Positions 8,269 through 16,680 of a stretch of 64,000 bases of DNA are shown piece after piece. How positions within the stretch are numbered: the stretch's first letter is position 1; the number at the start of each line of letters is the position of its first letter. The stretch is from contig NZ_JAUSTY010000010.1 in assembly GCF_030813115.1 (NCBI RefSeq), forward strand, positions 62,001 through 126,000, given 5' to 3'. The position numbers and the translations under genes are program-made. The notes under the pieces are model-generated. The model made no database searches. It was given only the letters and a program-made list of their open reading frames with translations, and was not told where the DNA came from. The stretch comes from Bacillus horti (lineage in GTDB: Bacteria; Bacillota; Bacilli; Caldalkalibacillales; JCM-10596).

Positions 8269-9055
8269 TAAAAAAGTGGTTGTTATAGGTCATACTGCTT
8301 TAAATGATCGTGTCATGGAATGGCTGACCCCATTAGAGCTTGAAGTGACCTGCGTCTCAATTGATCAACTACAGTTGAGAATTACTGACCAGGAAGTTAT
8401 GAATGTTGAGCATATCCTGGACCATAAAACTGCTACAAAAATAACTCAATCGGATTTTATCTTTGACACGTTAACTGGACCTACAGAAACGAAGCGGCAG
8501 ATGATCAAATGGTTGATGCTCCACAAGCAGGAGCAGGCACCACTGTTGACGTCAATTTTACATCATACAGCAACTGAAATTTCTAGCTGGGCAGAGCATG
8601 CTCCAGAAATTATAGGCTTTCACCCCCTACATTTTGAACGGTTAAAAATGATAGAGCTGGCACCTTCCCTGCAGCATGATCCAGCCATTTTGGGAGGAGT
8701 GCAATGTCAATTAACAGAATGGGGTAAAAAGGTTCAACTGATCCAAGATCAGGTTGGGGGAGTGTTCCCAAGATCGATTGCCTTACTCATTAATGAAGCA
8801 AGTTATGCTTTACAGGAAAAGGTAACAACTGCAGAAAGTATAGACCTGGCGATGAAAAAGGGTACTCATTATCCTTTAGGGCCACTTGAATGGGGAGATC
8901 AAATAGGTTTAGATCATATTCATTGGATTTTAGAAGGCTTGTTTCGTGAGCTTGGTGACGAGCGTTATCGTTCATCCGCGTCTCTAAAGAAGAAGGTGTA
9001 CGCACAGCAAATTGGGATTGTTGCAGGTCGAGGGTTCTATGAATATGGAGCATGA
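8255..9055 (+). CDS. Degenerate 3-hydroxyacyl-CoA dehydrogenase paralogue
   Basis: A 266-residue protein with the same two-domain layout as PaaH. It opens KKVVVIGHTALNDR, so the glycine-rich NAD loop is lost. The probable catalytic region survives as GFHPLHFERLKMIELA, keeping a His and a Glu where PaaH has HFFNPAP and LVEV. The C-terminal helical domain is well kept ([38 protein letters not shown]). ATG 8255 follows GGGAGG and overlaps paaH by 14 bases. It may be a partner subunit of PaaH or an enzyme with altered cofactor use. It is a complete frame, not an obvious pseudogene. Confidence 0.8.
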   Translation: MSMTDKKVVVIGHTALNDRVMEWLTPLELEVTCVSIDQLQLRITDQEVMNVEHILDHKTATKITQSDFIFDTLTGPTETKRQMIKWLMLHKQEQAPLLTSILHHTATEISSWAEHAPEIIGFHPLHFERLKMIELAPSLQHDPAILGGVQCQLTEWGKKVQLIQDQVGGVFPRSIALLINEASYALQEKVTTAESIDLAMKKGTHYPLGPLEWGDQIGLDHIHWILEGLFRELGDERYRSSASLKKKVYAQQIGIVAGRGFYEYGA

Positions 9056-10070
9056 AAGAATGACTAGAGGAGAGACTGAGCCTATATCAAGTCCAAGAGC
9101 TACTTTACTAGAGAGCTTAAATATCCAGAAGCCGATCATTCAGGGGGGGATGGGTAACATAAGCCCTGTCGAGTTATGTGTAGCGGTTACGCAAGCAGGG
9201 GGCTTAGGGCAAATTGGTGCAGGAACGTTATCTGTAGATGAGCTTAAGCAGAAAATAGAGATGGTTCAGAATCACCTACAGCCCAATGCTTCGTTCGGTG
9301 TAAACATTCCACTTAACGTTCATCCTCAGCTTCAGGACGTCATTCAGTTAGTGATCGAAAAGCAGGTGCCTATTGTTTCGTTATCAGCTGGGAATCCAAA
9401 GCCTTTCATTGCTGAACTGAAGGAAAGAGGTAGAAAGGTCATGGTTGTGGTGGCCACGGTAGAGCAAGGGAAAAAGGCCGAAAGCTGTGGAGCAGATGTC
9501 GTGATTGGTGAAGGCTTTGAAGCAGCAGGGAAAAATTCACCCAAGGAGCTTACAACTCTTGCCCTAATTCCTCAGCTCACAAAGGCTCTTCAAATCCCTG
9601 TCGTAGCCGCTGGGGGAATCGCAGATGGTCAAGGATTGTTAGCTGCTTTTGCCATGGGGGCAGCAGGTGTACAGCTTGGAACTAGGCTAGTCATGACAAA
9701 GGAAGCGACTCTTCATGAGCGTTACAAGGATGCTATTCTAAACGCTTCAGATGAAGACACGATCGTCTTAGGAAGAAGCTATGGATTTGTAACTAGACTA
9801 TTACATACACCTTATGCCAAAAGTCTACTTCAAAGGGAAAAGCAAGGAATCAGGATAGAGGACCTATTAAGCGCTTTAGATGAAAAAAGTCACAGGCTAG
9901 GAGCTCAAGACGGTGAGCTTGATCAGGGGCATGTGAACGCAGGGCAAATAAGTGGATTTATTGATTCTATCCCTTCAGTGAGGGAGCTTTTTGAGGACAT
10001 GGAGCTGGTGGCACGAAGACGTCTAGAGGAAATAAGAAGCGATTTTTATCAATGGGAGGATAAGCTATGA
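9039..10070 (+). CDS. FMN-dependent nitronate monooxygenase/FabK-like family protein
   Basis: A 343-residue TIM-barrel flavoprotein of the nitronate monooxygenase/enoyl reductase (FabK) superfamily. It shows [11 protein letters not shown] near the N-terminus, [31 protein letters not shown] and [14 protein letters not shown], the usual FMN-phosphate-binding segments. Several in-frame starts exist; ATG 9039 is best placed after GAGGG and overlaps the preceding gene by 17 bases. Its stop overlaps the phenylalanine dehydrogenase start as ATGA, so it belongs to this operon. Its substrate is unknown; a side reaction of aromatic or enoyl-CoA intermediates is possible. Confidence 0.82.
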   Translation: MNMEHERMTRGETEPISSPRATLLESLNIQKPIIQGGMGNISPVELCVAVTQAGGLGQIGAGTLSVDELKQKIEMVQNHLQPNASFGVNIPLNVHPQLQDVIQLVIEKQVPIVSLSAGNPKPFIAELKERGRKVMVVVATVEQGKKAESCGADVVIGEGFEAAGKNSPKELTTLALIPQLTKALQIPVVAAGGIADGQGLLAAFAMGAAGVQLGTRLVMTKEATLHERYKDAILNASDEDTIVLGRSYGFVTRLLHTPYAKSLLQREKQGIRIEDLLSALDEKSHRLGAQDGELDQGHVNAGQISGFIDSIPSVRELFEDMELVARRRLEEIRSDFYQWEDKL

Positions 10071-11221
10071 ATACGATTCAACCAATGGAGCTTAATCTTA
10101 ATCAGTCTGGGGGCTCTTTATCTGTTTTCCAGCAAATGAGCCAGCATGAACAGGTTGTTTTTTGTCAGGACGAGTCAACAGGATTAAAGGCTATCATTGC
10201 TATCCATAATACAACACTAGGTCCAGCTCTTGGAGGCTGCCGAATGCGTCCCTATGCTTCAGAGGAAGAAGCCCTAGAGGATGTTCTACGATTGTCGCGT
10301 GGGATGACATATAAGTGTGCTGCGGCAGATGTTGATTTTGGAGGAGGAAAGGCTGTTATTATAGGAGATCCTCACAAGGATAAATCTCCAGAGCTGTTTA
10401 GAGCATTAGGACAGTTTGTTCAAAGCTTAGGAGGTCGCTATTATACAGGCTGTGATATGGGGACACTACCTGAGGATTTTGTCCATGCAGCTAAGGAAAC
10501 GCAATATATTGTAGGTGCTCCCGAGGAGTATGGTGGAAGTGGAGATTCTTCCATTCCAACAGCCCATGGCGTCATTATGGGGTTACGTGCAGTAAGTCAA
10601 TTCTTGTGGGATACGACCCATTTAGCTGGAAAAACCTTTTCTATTCAAGGCTTAGGGAAGGTAGGCTTTAAGGTCGCTGAAACCTTACTAGCTGAAGGGG
10701 CAAACTTATTTGTTACAGATATTTATGAAAACTCAATCATAGAATTACAGAAGAAGGCAGAGACGCTTCCTGGTGAGGTCACTCGAGTGGATGGTAAAGA
10801 AATCTTTCAAATTGAAGCTGATGCTCTAGTTCCTTGTGCCATAGGTGGAATTATTAATGATATTTCATTGTCAGATTTAAAGGTTAAAGCGATATGTGGA
10901 GCAGCAAACAATCAGCTTTCAAAGGATTACTTAGGAGGAATTTTACAGCAAAGAGGAATTCTTTATGCGCCAGATTACATTGTCAATGCTGGGGGACTCA
11001 TTCAGGTTTCAGATGAACTGTATGGTTTGAATAAGGAAAGGGTGCTTAAGAAAACAGAGGCCATTTTTGAAACATTAATGCAAACGTTCGAGGCGGCAGC
11101 CAAGCAATCTATTTCGACTATTGAGGCGGCTAATCAGGTTGTCGAACAGCGTTTAGAGCTGCGAAAAAGAAATAATAGCTTTTTTTCCCACCAGCAAAGA
11201 CCAAAATGGAGTATTAAGTAA
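10067..11221 (+). CDS. pdh: Phenylalanine dehydrogenase
   Basis: An NAD-dependent amino acid dehydrogenase of the Glu/Leu/Phe/Val family, 384 residues. Catalytic lysines Lys83 (GMTYKCAA) and Lys95 (FGGGKAV) and Asp130 (YYTGCDMGT) are in place, and the NAD-binding loop is [14 protein letters not shown] recall the [11 protein letters not shown] segment, the [12 protein letters not shown] region and the RPKWSIK end as closely matching Bacillus phenylalanine dehydrogenases rather than leucine dehydrogenases. It would convert phenylalanine to phenylpyruvate. It is translationally coupled (ATGA) to the flavoenzyme gene and directly precedes a 2-oxoacid dehydrogenase, which fits that role. Confidence 0.85.
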   Translation: MNTIQPMELNLNQSGGSLSVFQQMSQHEQVVFCQDESTGLKAIIAIHNTTLGPALGGCRMRPYASEEEALEDVLRLSRGMTYKCAAADVDFGGGKAVIIGDPHKDKSPELFRALGQFVQSLGGRYYTGCDMGTLPEDFVHAAKETQYIVGAPEEYGGSGDSSIPTAHGVIMGLRAVSQFLWDTTHLAGKTFSIQGLGKVGFKVAETLLAEGANLFVTDIYENSIIELQKKAETLPGEVTRVDGKEIFQIEADALVPCAIGGIINDISLSDLKVKAICGAANNQLSKDYLGGILQQRGILYAPDYIVNAGGLIQVSDELYGLNKERVLKKTEAIFETLMQTFEAAAKQSISTIEAANQVVEQRLELRKRNNSFFSHQQRPKWSIK

Positions 11222-11234
11222 AGGGGGAGCATGC

Positions 11235-12299
11235 ATGTTGACCAATATAGAGGAATACTTTCCTGTTACCCAATATGTCACTCCTGATGGGGAGATTACA
11301 GTAACTGATCCATCAGTTTATCGTCTAGATCTAGTCAAGAAAATGTACACCAGCATGCAAAGAGCTAGGTTATTTGATCGAAAAGCGATTACCCTACAGC
11401 GTCAAGGAAGAATTGGAACGTATGCTCCATTTGAGGGACAGGAAGCAGCTCAAATTGGAAGTGCTCTTGCACTAGGGGAGCAGGATTGGCTTTTTCCCTC
11501 TTATCGTGATCATGCAGCAACCATGACATTTGGTCATTCTTTAATATCTATTTTATTGTATTGGGCAGGTAGAATTGAAGGCTGTATTCCTCCACAAGAT
11601 AAGCATATTTTTCCCCCTTCTGTCCCTATAGCTACTCAAATTCCTCATGCTGTCGGTACCGCATGGGCTGAAAAGCTAAAGGGTGGGGAAGGAGCATCCA
11701 TCGTCTATTTCGGTGATGGGGCAACATCAGAAGGAGACTTCCATGAAGGATTAAATTTCGCGAGTGTTTTCCAGCTTCCTGTTGTATTTTTTTGTCAGAA
11801 CAATGGCTATGCAATTAGTGTTCCCGTTTCCAAGCAAATGAGATCTAAAACCATCGCTCAAAAGGCTATTGCTTATGATATGCCTGGAGTTCGTGTGGAT
11901 GGTAACGATGCCCTAGCTGTTTATCAAGTGACCAAAGAAGCGTTAGAGCGTGCTAGAAAGGGAGAGGGTCCAACTTTAATTGAAGCGGTAACCTGGAGGT
12001 ATGGTGCACATACAACAGCTGATGATCCTACGAAGTATAGAGATCAGAGCGACAGTGAGGCTCGAAGACAATTTGATCCACTAGACCGTCTGGAGAAATT
12101 ACTGCAAAGGCATGATGATTGGGATGAGCTATGGGCCCAAGAGCAGTCTAAGAAAGCCGAAGATGAGATTCAAACAGCAGTGATGGAAATGGAAGATAGA
12201 CCTCCTGCCGATCCTACGTATATGTTTGAGCATGTGTTTGCCCAGGCACCTCAAAGCCTATTACAGCAGAAAAGGACTTTTGAAGAGAAGGGGGTGTAA
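11235..12299 (+). CDS. 2-oxoacid dehydrogenase E1 alpha subunit
   Basis: Thiamine-diphosphate-dependent E1 alpha subunit, 354 residues. The ThDP/Mg motif is VYFGDGATSEGDFHEGLNFA with the closing FFCQNNGYAISVP; phosphorylation-loop-like YGAHTTADDPTKYR is also present. It follows pdh by 13 bases, so the likely substrate is phenylpyruvate, giving phenylacetyl-CoA. By sequence it resembles generic pyruvate or branched-chain E1 alpha, and substrate choice is inferred from neighbours only. E1 beta follows after 3 bases and E2 after that; no E3 (dihydrolipoyl dehydrogenase) gene lies in the window. Confidence 0.88.
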   Translation: MLTNIEEYFPVTQYVTPDGEITVTDPSVYRLDLVKKMYTSMQRARLFDRKAITLQRQGRIGTYAPFEGQEAAQIGSALALGEQDWLFPSYRDHAATMTFGHSLISILLYWAGRIEGCIPPQDKHIFPPSVPIATQIPHAVGTAWAEKLKGGEGASIVYFGDGATSEGDFHEGLNFASVFQLPVVFFCQNNGYAISVPVSKQMRSKTIAQKAIAYDMPGVRVDGNDALAVYQVTKEALERARKGEGPTLIEAVTWRYGAHTTADDPTKYRDQSDSEARRQFDPLDRLEKLLQRHDDWDELWAQEQSKKAEDEIQTAVMEMEDRPPADPTYMFEHVFAQAPQSLLQQKRTFEEKGV

Positions 12300-12302
12300 G
12301 CT

Positions 12303-13346
12303 TTGAGTATGGAAGCGAAGTCGATAGGAAGAATGTCAAGCCAGTCAAGTCAGAATGAAACATCAACAGCTCCGATGACATTGGTTCAGGCGGTAACAGA
12401 TGGTTTACGTACGATGATGCGTCGGGATGAAACGGTTCTCGTTTTGGGAGAGGATGTAGGACAGAATGGGGGAGTGTTTCGAGCAACGGATGGGCTACTT
12501 GCTGAATTCGGAGAAACGAGGGTTATGGACACCCCCTTAGCAGAAGCTGGCATTATTGGAGCTAGTATAGGTCTAGCGATGAATGGCTTTAAACCTGTAG
12601 CTGAAATACAATTCCTAGGTTTTATTTACCCTGGCTTTGAGCAAATTGTTGCCCATGCTTCACGTATTCGAACTAGAACATCAGGGAGGTATTCAGCACC
12701 GCTTGTCATACGGGCTCCTTATGGGGCAGGAATTCGGGCACCGGAGCTACATTCTGATAGCACAGAGTCATTTTTTGTTCATCTTCCAGGCTTAAAAGTG
12801 GTGGCACCTTCTTCCCCGTATGATGCCAAAGGGTTATTAATCGCAAGTATTGAGGACCCTGATCCCGTCTTATTCTTAGAGCCTATGAAAAGCTATCGAG
12901 CAGAAAGAGAAGATGTCCCTCTTGATCACTATACGGTAGAGCTAGGAAAAGCAAAGAAGCTACATGAAGGGGATGATGTTACAATCATCTCTTGGGGAAA
13001 TATGGTTCGCCCTGCCCTTGAAGCGGCTAAGAGTATGGCTATGGAATCTCAGATACAAGCAGATGTACTAGATTTGCGGACACTTTATCCAATGGATGAA
13101 GAGGCTATTACAAAGTCTGTTGAAAAAACGGGAAGAGTGATTATCGTGCATGAAGGGCACAGGACAGGTGGAGTAGGGGCAGAAATTATATCTTTGATCA
13201 ATGACCAAGCTTTATTTTCGCTTAGAGCGCCGATTGAACGTGTGACTGGCTTTGATGTACATGTCCCACTATTTGCTTTAGAGGATGATTATGTTCCTTC
13301 TGTTGAACGAATTAAAAAGGGCATCGCTAAGGTGATGACGTTTTAA
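12303..13346 (+). CDS. 2-oxoacid dehydrogenase E1 beta subunit
   Basis: E1 beta (transketolase-like) subunit, 347 residues, with LVLGEDVGQNGGVFRAT, the AGIIGASIGLAMNG segment, YPGFEQIVAHASRIR and the C-terminal VIIVHEGHRTGGVGAEI domain. It forms the active E1 heterotetramer with the preceding gene product. The TTG start at 12303 follows AAGGGGGTG; ATG 12309 is an alternative that would remove two residues. The first 20 residues are Ser/Gln-rich and probably disordered. Function in phenylpyruvate oxidation is inferred from position. Confidence 0.88.
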   Translation: MSMEAKSIGRMSSQSSQNETSTAPMTLVQAVTDGLRTMMRRDETVLVLGEDVGQNGGVFRATDGLLAEFGETRVMDTPLAEAGIIGASIGLAMNGFKPVAEIQFLGFIYPGFEQIVAHASRIRTRTSGRYSAPLVIRAPYGAGIRAPELHSDSTESFFVHLPGLKVVAPSSPYDAKGLLIASIEDPDPVLFLEPMKSYRAEREDVPLDHYTVELGKAKKLHEGDDVTIISWGNMVRPALEAAKSMAMESQIQADVLDLRTLYPMDEEAITKSVEKTGRVIIVHEGHRTGGVGAEIISLINDQALFSLRAPIERVTGFDVHVPLFALEDDYVPSVERIKKGIAKVMTF

Positions 13347-13391
13347 ACGAGAGAAAGAGTGAAGCGATGCTAATCAAAAGGAGGGATATAC

Positions 13392-14708
13392 TTGTTTGAC
13401 ATGAAGCTGCATGATATTGGAGAGGGCATGACAGAAGGAGAGGTTGTCAGAATTCTAGTACAGCCTGGGGACAGGATTCAAGCTGATCAGCCTGTGCTAG
13501 AAGTGCAAACGGATAAGGTGTGTGCAGAGCTACCTGCTCCTGTTGGGGGTAAGGTAGTCGAAATCCTAGTACAAGTCGGAGATGTCATGCGTGTAGGAAG
13601 TACCTTAATTAAGATTGAGGAGCACAGTCAAGAACAAGCCGAAGAACGAGCCAAAGTGCAGGCAGAAGTTCAAGATGAAGTGCAAGTCCCTTTAGAGACA
13701 ACACACCTTTCAGTAAAAGAAGATAATAGCAAGCATCCTTCACAACTCAAAAATGTAAAGGCGGCCCCATATACTAGAAAAATGGCCAGAGATTACGGTA
13801 TTAATATTGAAACTCTCCAAGGAACTGGTCCATATGGAAGGATTACCATTGATGATGTCGCTAGATATGCTAGTGAACATGGCAAAAGTGAAGCTTTTGG
13901 GGAAGTAGCAACAACAACTATTGCTCATCAACAGAAAAATGCAGATACCACATTCGAACCTACCATTTCATCTAGCATGCCTGAAGTTATCCCTTTTACT
14001 GGTAGGCGTAAGCAAATAGCACATAAAATGAGTCAATCCATGCTAACTATCCCGCATGTTACCCACTTTGATCGAATAGATTTCACTCAGCTTCAGGAGC
14101 TCAGAGAACAGTACCATAAGGATACGCAAGGTTCATCTACTAATCTAGCTGGAGAGTATATCAACCAAGAGCGGTTGTCAGTCATGGCTTTTATTATTAA
14201 AGCACTGGCGATGAGTCTAGACCAATTTCGTATCTTTAATGCGAAGCTTAATGAGGAAAAAGGAGAAATTAGCATAGAGTCTCATGTGAATGTTGGGATC
14301 GCCGTTCATACAGACGAAGGACTAATTGTTCCTGTCTTACACCATGCTGAAAATCTCAGTATTTTTGATATTAATGAGCAAATGAAGCAGCTTACTTACC
14401 GAGCGCAGCATAATCAACTGCAAGCCAGTGATTTGCGTGGAGGGACAATCACAATAAGCAATGTAGGGCCTATAGGTGGAATGTTTGCTACCCCTATTAT
14501 TAATTATCCAGAGGTCGCCTTGTTGGCTTTTCATCAGCTTGAGGATATGCCAGTTGTCAGAAATAAAGAGATCGTCATTCGTTCAATGATGAATTTTTCC
14601 ATGTCCTTTGATCATCGAGTAGCAGATGGGGTTACCGCTGTACAGTTTACGAATCAAATGAAACGGATGCTTGAGAACCCGTTATCTCTTTTTTCTAAGC
14701 TAATCTAA
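13392..14708 (+). CDS. 2-oxoacid dehydrogenase E2, lipoamide acyltransferase
   Basis: Dihydrolipoamide acyltransferase core of the complex, 438 residues. It has an N-terminal lipoyl domain with Lys42 in VQTDKVCAEL, a Glu/Gln-rich linker at roughly 80-115, a peripheral-subunit-binding domain (AAPYTRKMARDYGINI, GPYGRITIDDV) and a catalytic domain with the SFDHRVADG active site. The TTG start is 7 bases after AAAGGAGG. It transfers the acyl group, probably phenylacetyl, to CoA. It is the last gene of the catabolic cluster and is followed by a terminator. Confidence 0.9.
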   Translation: MFDMKLHDIGEGMTEGEVVRILVQPGDRIQADQPVLEVQTDKVCAELPAPVGGKVVEILVQVGDVMRVGSTLIKIEEHSQEQAEERAKVQAEVQDEVQVPLETTHLSVKEDNSKHPSQLKNVKAAPYTRKMARDYGINIETLQGTGPYGRITIDDVARYASEHGKSEAFGEVATTTIAHQQKNADTTFEPTISSSMPEVIPFTGRRKQIAHKMSQSMLTIPHVTHFDRIDFTQLQELREQYHKDTQGSSTNLAGEYINQERLSVMAFIIKALAMSLDQFRIFNAKLNEEKGEISIESHVNVGIAVHTDEGLIVPVLHHAENLSIFDINEQMKQLTYRAQHNQLQASDLRGGTITISNVGPIGGMFATPIINYPEVALLAFHQLEDMPVVRNKEIVIRSMMNFSMSFDHRVADGVTAVQFTNQMKRMLENPLSLFSKLI

Positions 14709-14734
14709 TTTAACCTAACTTCTTTATTAACTAA

Positions 14735-14771
14735 CTGTCTTTACGTAGCATGTAAAGGCGGTTTTATTTTG
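14735..14771 (+). terminator. Rho-independent terminator of the catabolic cluster
   Basis: A 10-bp stem (14735-14744 with 14752-14761, core CTTTAC/GTAAAG, including G-U pairs) and a 7-base loop are followed by TTTTATTTTG. It lies 26 bases after the E2 stop codon. Confidence 0.75.
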
Positions 14772-14876
14772 TCTTCAGGGTAAGAAAGACAATTGCTTCA
14801 CACAAGAAAAAAACATAGAATTAATATAGGCTGATAACGTTTCCAAGTAAGATGCAGTAGAACGGAGAGATGATAC

Positions 14877-15002
14877 ATGAACTCAAATTTTAGACTGAAA
14901 TTAACAAGTATTATGATCCTATTTGCTATTATTGTCTCTTTAACTATTGCCGCCATGGACTATCGTCGATTAAAGGAGCAGGTGCCTTTAACTCATAGCT
15001 AG
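14877..15002 (+). CDS. Possible 41-residue single-span membrane protein
   Basis: ATG 14877 opens a 41-residue frame beginning MNSNFRLKLTSIMILFAIIV, followed by a short charged tail (DYRRLKEQ). GGAG at 14863-14866 lies about 10 bases upstream. The positive N-terminus followed by about 20 hydrophobic residues looks like a small inner-membrane protein. It stands between a terminator and the promoter of the methionine operon. A sequence resembling a cre site (12 of 14 matches) lies at 14832-14845. I do not recognise a family, and chance cannot be excluded. Confidence 0.4.
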   Translation: MNSNFRLKLTSIMILFAIIVSLTIAAMDYRRLKEQVPLTHS

Positions 15003-15024
15003 GCTAAGAAAAGAAAAAATAACC

Positions 15025-15053
15025 TTGATAAACAAATGAACATAGTATAAGAT
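15025..15053 (+). promoter_or_regulatory. Candidate sigma-A promoter for the methionine operon
   Basis: TTGATA at 15025-15030 and TAAGAT at 15048-15053 are separated by 17 bases. They lie about 105 bases upstream of the S-box aptamer, so the predicted transcript would include the riboswitch. Confidence 0.45.
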
Positions 15054-15159
15054 GAGAATAATCTAAAAATTATCATATATTTGATTGTGCATCATATTGA
15101 TAATCATGAGAAAGTGTTTAGAACCTGTTTATGTAGCAAAGCTATATGTGTTCTAAGCA

Positions 15160-15321
15160 TTCTTATCCAGAGAGGTGGAGGGACTGGCCCGTAGAAGCCT
15201 CAGCAACCAGTCAATACGTTGACCAGGTGCTAATTCCAGCAAGCAGCTTAAAAGGTTGTAGTGTTGTTTAAATAATAGCAGCAACTCACCAAACCTTTTG
15301 TGCATGCTTGATAGATAAGAA
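15160..15321 (+). promoter_or_regulatory. S-box (SAM-I) riboswitch aptamer
   Basis: The conserved core is clear: AGAGGTGGAGGGACTGGCCC, then GAAGCCTCAGCAACCAG, then GGTGCTAATTCC. The P1 helix closes perfectly between TTCTTATC at 15160-15167 and GATAAGAA at 15314-15321. The long P4 arm covers about 15250-15300. SAM binding should stabilise P1 and favour the terminator at 15434-15468, so the downstream met genes are expressed when SAM is scarce. Confidence 0.95.
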
Positions 15322-15433
15322 GAAGCGATTTTTAATAAAAGAGGGAAAGAAAAGACAATGTAAAGAGGTTCAATCAAAGGATTCCTCTAGTTGTCACTTC
15401 CGTACACTCCTCTTTTTATCTTTAGGAATCATC

Positions 15434-15468
15434 GCCTTCTTCTTTGGAAGAAGGCTTTTTATATTTTG
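15434..15468 (+). terminator. S-box-controlled intrinsic terminator
   Basis: A perfect 9-bp stem, GCCTTCTTC at 15434-15442 with GAAGAAGGC at 15447-15455, is followed by TTTTTATATTTTG. The competing antiterminator is visible: AAGAAGAAG at 15317-15325, part of the P1 3' strand, is complementary to CTTCTTCTT at 15436-15444. The two structures are mutually exclusive, as expected for a transcriptional OFF switch. Confidence 0.9.
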
Positions 15469-15525
15469 AAGCCTTCTTACAAGCAAAGCTACAAGGATTG
15501 ACTAATAATTAGGAGGCTATTGAAA

Positions 15526-16680
15526 ATGAGTAAAAAACAAGAGGAATATCGATGTAGAACCCAACTAGTCCAGCTAGGTAATGGTAAAGATCCACGCACT
15601 GGAGCCGTTAACCCCCCTATCCATTTGTCCACCGCTTATCGTCATGAAGGGATTGGGCAATCCTCAGGGTATGATTACGTCCGAACAGGTAATCCTACCA
15701 GGCAAATTGTAGAAGAAGGAATAGCCAATTTAGAAGCAGGAGACCAAGGCTTTGCCTGTAGCTCTGGTATGGCTGCCATCCACACATTATTTTCCATTTT
15801 TGAGCAAGGTGATGAGATTATTGCTTCTCTTGATCTTTACGGAGGAACGTACCGTTTATTTGAGCAAGGCTGGCGCAATTGGGGACTAACGTTTCATTAC
15901 GTAGACCCTAGAGATGTGACCGAACTGGAAGGTCGGATCAATGCTAAGACAAAAGCTATTTTCATTGAAACGCCTACAAATCCGTTAATGCAAACCGTTG
16001 ATATTGGAGAGGTTAGCCAGATAGCAAAGAAACATGATGTTTTACTTATAGTAGACAATACATTCTATACCCCTCTTCTTCAAAGACCAATTGAGGAAGG
16101 AGCGGATATTGTTGTCCATAGTGCAACGAAATATCTAGGGGGACATAATGATGTGTTAGCTGGTTTAATCGTAGCCAAGGGAAAGGAGCTTTGTGAAAAG
16201 CTTGCCCTTTATCATAACGGAATTGGTGCCGTCCTTTCACCCTTCGACTCCTGGCTACTCATTAAGGGAATGAAGACGCTAAGCCTTAGAATAGAAGCTC
16301 ATGCGTCAAACGCCAAGAGGCTAGCCCAAGTGTTAAGTGAGCATGAGGCAGTGGAAGAGATTCTCTACCCTGGTCAGGGAGGAATGCTTTCCTTTCGATT
16401 AAGGCGTAGTGAATGGGTTGATCCTTTTTTAAGGAGTCTCAAGCTGATTACTTTTGCTGAAAGCTTAGGTGGTGTAGAAAGCTTTATTACGTATCCATTC
16501 ACCCAAACTCATGCAGACATTCCAGAGGAAACAAGAATTCAGAATGGAATTTGTAAAAAGCTGTTACGCTTTTCCGTAGGTATAGAGCATGTGGAGGACT
16601 TAGTAGGAGATATTCAGCAAGCATTAGCACAGGTCTTAAGCTTGGAGCTTACGAATGAGGGGGTTAACATCCATGGCTAA
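15526..16680 (+). CDS. metI: Cystathionine gamma-synthase/O-acetylhomoserine thiolyase
   Basis: A PLP-dependent Cys/Met metabolism enzyme, 384 residues. The Schiff-base lysine is Lys202 in HSATKYLGGHND, with the YGGTYRLFEQ and NPTRQ segments typical of the family. ATG 15526 is 9 bases after AGGAGG; TTG 15520 is too close to it. It is the first gene behind the S-box and is followed by a metC-like paralogue with an 8-base overlap, the metI-metC order known from Bacillus. It joins an activated homoserine to cysteine or sulfide. Confidence 0.9.
   Translation: MSKKQEEYRCRTQLVQLGNGKDPRTGAVNPPIHLSTAYRHEGIGQSSGYDYVRTGNPTRQIVEEGIANLEAGDQGFACSSGMAAIHTLFSIFEQGDEIIASLDLYGGTYRLFEQGWRNWGLTFHYVDPRDVTELEGRINAKTKAIFIETPTNPLMQTVDIGEVSQIAKKHDVLLIVDNTFYTPLLQRPIEEGADIVVHSATKYLGGHNDVLAGLIVAKGKELCEKLALYHNGIGAVLSPFDSWLLIKGMKTLSLRIEAHASNAKRLAQVLSEHEAVEEILYPGQGGMLSFRLRRSEWVDPFLRSLKLITFAESLGGVESFITYPFTQTHADIPEETRIQNGICKKLLRFSVGIEHVEDLVGDIQQALAQVLSLELTNEGVNIHG

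Noticed and set aside
14832-14845. Second cre site upstream of the 41-residue frame
   Set aside because: Two mismatches to the consensus, one in a core position; kept only as a note in that entry.
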